Shown here in pieces: positions 6,301-6,692 of a stretch of 6,692 bases of DNA. The stretch comes from JAHECW01 sp964641415 (GTDB taxonomy: Bacteria > Acidobacteriota > Thermoanaerobaculia > Thermoanaerobaculales > Sulfomarinibacteraceae). Position 1 is the first letter of the stretch; each line of letters starts with the position of its first letter. The notes below the pieces were generated by a model, which was given only the letters and a program-made list of their open reading frames with translations, was not told where the DNA came from and made no database searches. The DNA lies in contig CAZXMW010000112.1 of NCBI GenBank assembly GCA_964641415.1, positions 1-6,692 on the forward strand. The letters are read 5' to 3'. A program made the position numbers and the translations under genes.

Positions 6301-6501
6301 CGCCAGCGCAACAGCAGTGACGTCGCCGTTTCCGGCATCGTCCGGCGGAACAAGCCGCTCCACCAGGTACTTTGGCCACGGCGCTCCGGGATCGAGGATC
6401 TCGGCATCGTCCGGCAGCGCCCCCTCAACCGACCCGACGGCACTCAGTAGCGCGACCGAGATGCAGCCCGCAAAACCGAGCGGCAGGACAAAGTTCCTCA
6501 T
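3328..6501 (-). CDS. Exported FG-GAP propeller / CSLREA / parallel beta-helix protein with dockerin-like C-terminus
   Basis: Starting at the ATG of 6501-6499 the product is 1057 aa and ends with TGA at 3330-3328. Residues 1-28 form a signal peptide (MRNFVLPLGF..., VEGA site). Residues ~40-405 hold FG-GAP/VCBS-like blades: ALADLDGDRLPEVLVAW near 65-81, ADMDWNGSVDVV 126-137, GNLDEDAWWDVVVA 227-240, plus more degenerate ones near 276 and 375. They suggest a calcium-binding beta-propeller. A CSLREA-type segment (~407-440, two Cys at 422 and 426, then TLREAINAANANPGPDSI) leads into a right-handed beta-helix (~450-870) rich in GNxIxxNxxxGI rungs. NSIHGNGALGLDLGNDG (867-883) and a beta-sandwich (~901-995: GEGQTHIGS, TDTAGSSSEFSNC) are the usual cap. 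The tail (1004-1057) is a dockerin-like EF-hand pair: loop 2 is intact (D1036, D1038, N1040, E1044, D1047), loop 1 is degenerate. No polysaccharide-lyase catalytic residues are recognised. It probably acts as a calcium-stabilised surface or secreted binding protein. A start 20 codons earlier (6561) is possible. Confidence 0.85.
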   Translation of the reverse strand: MRNFVLPLGFAGCISVALLSAVGSVEGALPDDAEILDPGAPWPKYLVERLVPPDDAGNGDVTAVALADLDGDRLPEVLVAWADDDGGVLVAYRYVQRRGRSESTHALLSRQVLATAPAQILHVTAADMDWNGSVDVVMALRGRRRLDWFPVTSDTPTEEFEAVPLPGTVTTLTSLDYGRRDTVPTPVVGVLTATGPHLVLFPEQRSPINQSPVLVPISGSARSVATGNLDEDAWWDVVVATDGGVDVLAGTDSASRVEAREIKVSTTLAAGGGRAAIALDRFERSTTHRLAVAQSNWISLVDPKTKRWTAPLLEHGAAGPPDWVRTTWNGVGRGPTLVVPDSTGIKLYGALTRADDGWSASESTVLDLGAEPRFVDSGRISRDAVEDMVVVLEGSANPVLLVAAPRITFGVTTADDHDDGTCDSDCTLREAINAANANPGPDSIDLVPGFTPNFYPNDQLPAATETTWFNLALTGSGAWFIFGSSCTGGCNGLVFEGDVCSLESVHIREFKKNPAGDLGNGLVISGSHHPWVARSTANHNQGSGIHLSDTTDASISADFNYNRNHGIHIEHGPLAISSNNHVPSFRSDNNGGFGMRIDNVPDTMVGGTGSGSFATADDNNEAAVWVGGTATTGTHIAKLQASGNAHHGVTLESAGAVTLGVPIVGAESRLDSSAGNGVSIRSSITAHQIVNCTIADNDQHGIALYGASNVTIGPDVLVFNNHRHGVMLTDNGTDESNTNTIQDCTIGDDPSTIFSGDGNSWFGIEIDGGSNNTIGSPGHGNSLESNGWGGIRIRDRHARGNTVAGNSIGPPVDEAGWKNHGPGVLVVDASANTIGGSPAASNTITFNDYDGIAINGNLTVRVNCRFNSIHGNGALGLDLGNDGWTAPDPGDVDEGPNDLMNQPLIIWAESCGGNTYVAGYRDSAAGSYAFDLYSNDACDPTEWGEGQTHIGSFEVSHTAAGRFNFSRLVPSDLAGQGITGMTTDTAGSSSEFSNCRVVTAGRAGDATADCAFAADDLSAIINVIDDATYVTPGNPDGDGNGVVESFDLLVVAVRSMY

Positions 6502-6519
6502 TTTGCCCCCAAGAAGTTC

Positions 6520-6533
6520 TTCAACGAGTATAC
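6520..6533 (-). promoter_or_regulatory. Shared promoter-like motif upstream of the beta-helix gene
   Basis: On the - strand this reads GTATACTCGTTGAA, 13 of 14 identical to 306-319 upstream of the fibre-like gene. TATACT (6532-6527) would act as -10, with a start near 6520 and a leader of ~18 nt before the ATG at 6501. No good -35 lies 16-18 bp upstream, the nearest TTGCAG being 20 bp away. Promoter function is therefore less certain than for the + strand copy. If correct, it excludes the upstream ATG at 6561 as the start. Confidence 0.4.
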
Positions 6534-6570
6534 CCGCCTCCCGGATGGATACCTGCAACATCGATGGGTG

Positions 6571-6575
6571 CCTCC
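6571..6575 (-). promoter_or_regulatory. Shine-Dalgarno for the alternative upstream start at 6561
   Basis: GGAGG on the - strand sits 9 nt before the ATG at 6561-6559, a good ribosome site by itself. The start at 6501 has only a G-run (GGGGG, 6510-6506) 4 nt before it. The 20 extra codons have low third-position GC, and they would place an acidic segment (REAGILVEELL) before the signal peptide. The later start is therefore preferred despite the weaker site. Confidence 0.4.
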
Positions 6576-6665
6576 ATCACCGATCACGATTTTGAGATCT
6601 CGGTCGCACATCGCTCTGTTGACTTTGCAAATCACAATACCTGCGTCTCCGGTTGCTTAAGGTCA

Positions 6666-6674
6666 TGGTATAAT
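6666..6674 (+). promoter_or_regulatory. Extended -10 promoter for a + strand gene beyond the window
   Basis: TGGTATAAT combines a TG extension with a perfect TATAAT. No convincing -35 hexamer occurs 16-18 bp upstream, which is normal for extended -10 promoters. The expected start is near 6681, leaving a very short leader. Confidence 0.55.
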
Positions 6675-6686
6675 TCAGCCATAAAC

Positions 6687-6692
6687 GGAGGT
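6687..6692 (+). promoter_or_regulatory. Shine-Dalgarno of the next + strand gene
   Basis: A perfect GGAGGT forms the last six bases of the window. Its start codon should lie about 5-9 nt past the end. With the extended -10 just before it, this marks a gene divergent from the beta-helix gene. Confidence 0.6.

Overview
The window is high-GC bacterial DNA dominated by two large, convergent genes for exported surface-type proteins. The upstream gene is on the + strand (358-2580, 740 aa) and the downstream gene on the - strand (3328-6501, 1057 aa). Both start with clear Sec-type signal peptides. Both are mosaics of extracellular domains: Ig-like/beta-sandwich, GVxG fibre repeats, FG-GAP propeller, CSLREA, right-handed beta-helix and a dockerin-like EF-hand tail. 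These architectures are common in environmental diderm bacteria with many secreted proteins, for example Acidobacteriota (Thermoanaerobaculia-like) and related sediment or soil lineages. That placement is a guess from domain style and base composition; no marker gene is present.

Layout. Positions 1-258 hold debris or gene ends: the tail of an unrecognised reading frame ending at 126-128, then the C-terminal remnant of a beta-helix surface protein ending at 256-258. A good sigma70-like promoter (284-312) and a strong Shine-Dalgarno (343-350) lead into the fibre-like protein gene. Positions 2581-3327 form a 'graveyard' between the two convergent genes. It holds an AT-richer, repeat-like stretch with two mutually exclusive GTACGC hairpins, a truncated two-part nucleotidyltransferase (MNT-type) fragment on the - strand, and a perfect 19-bp inverted repeat (3240-3296) that looks like a REP/MITE-type element. 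The long - strand gene follows. The last ~190 bases carry its 5' region and, on the + strand, an extended -10 promoter and a perfect GGAGGT for a gene starting just outside the window.

How they may work together. The two large genes share a 14-nt motif with one mismatch (GTATACTCGTYGAA) just upstream of their starts, which suggests common transcription control. By inference both products go to the cell surface or outside: one a probably multimeric fibre/adhesin with a possible self-processing chaperone tail, the other a calcium-dependent propeller/beta-helix protein. No complete known system (CRISPR, toxin-antitoxin, secretion or biosynthetic cluster) is present. The most notable items are the shared promoter motif, the unusual mosaic proteins, the truncated nucleotidyltransferase and the repeat elements.
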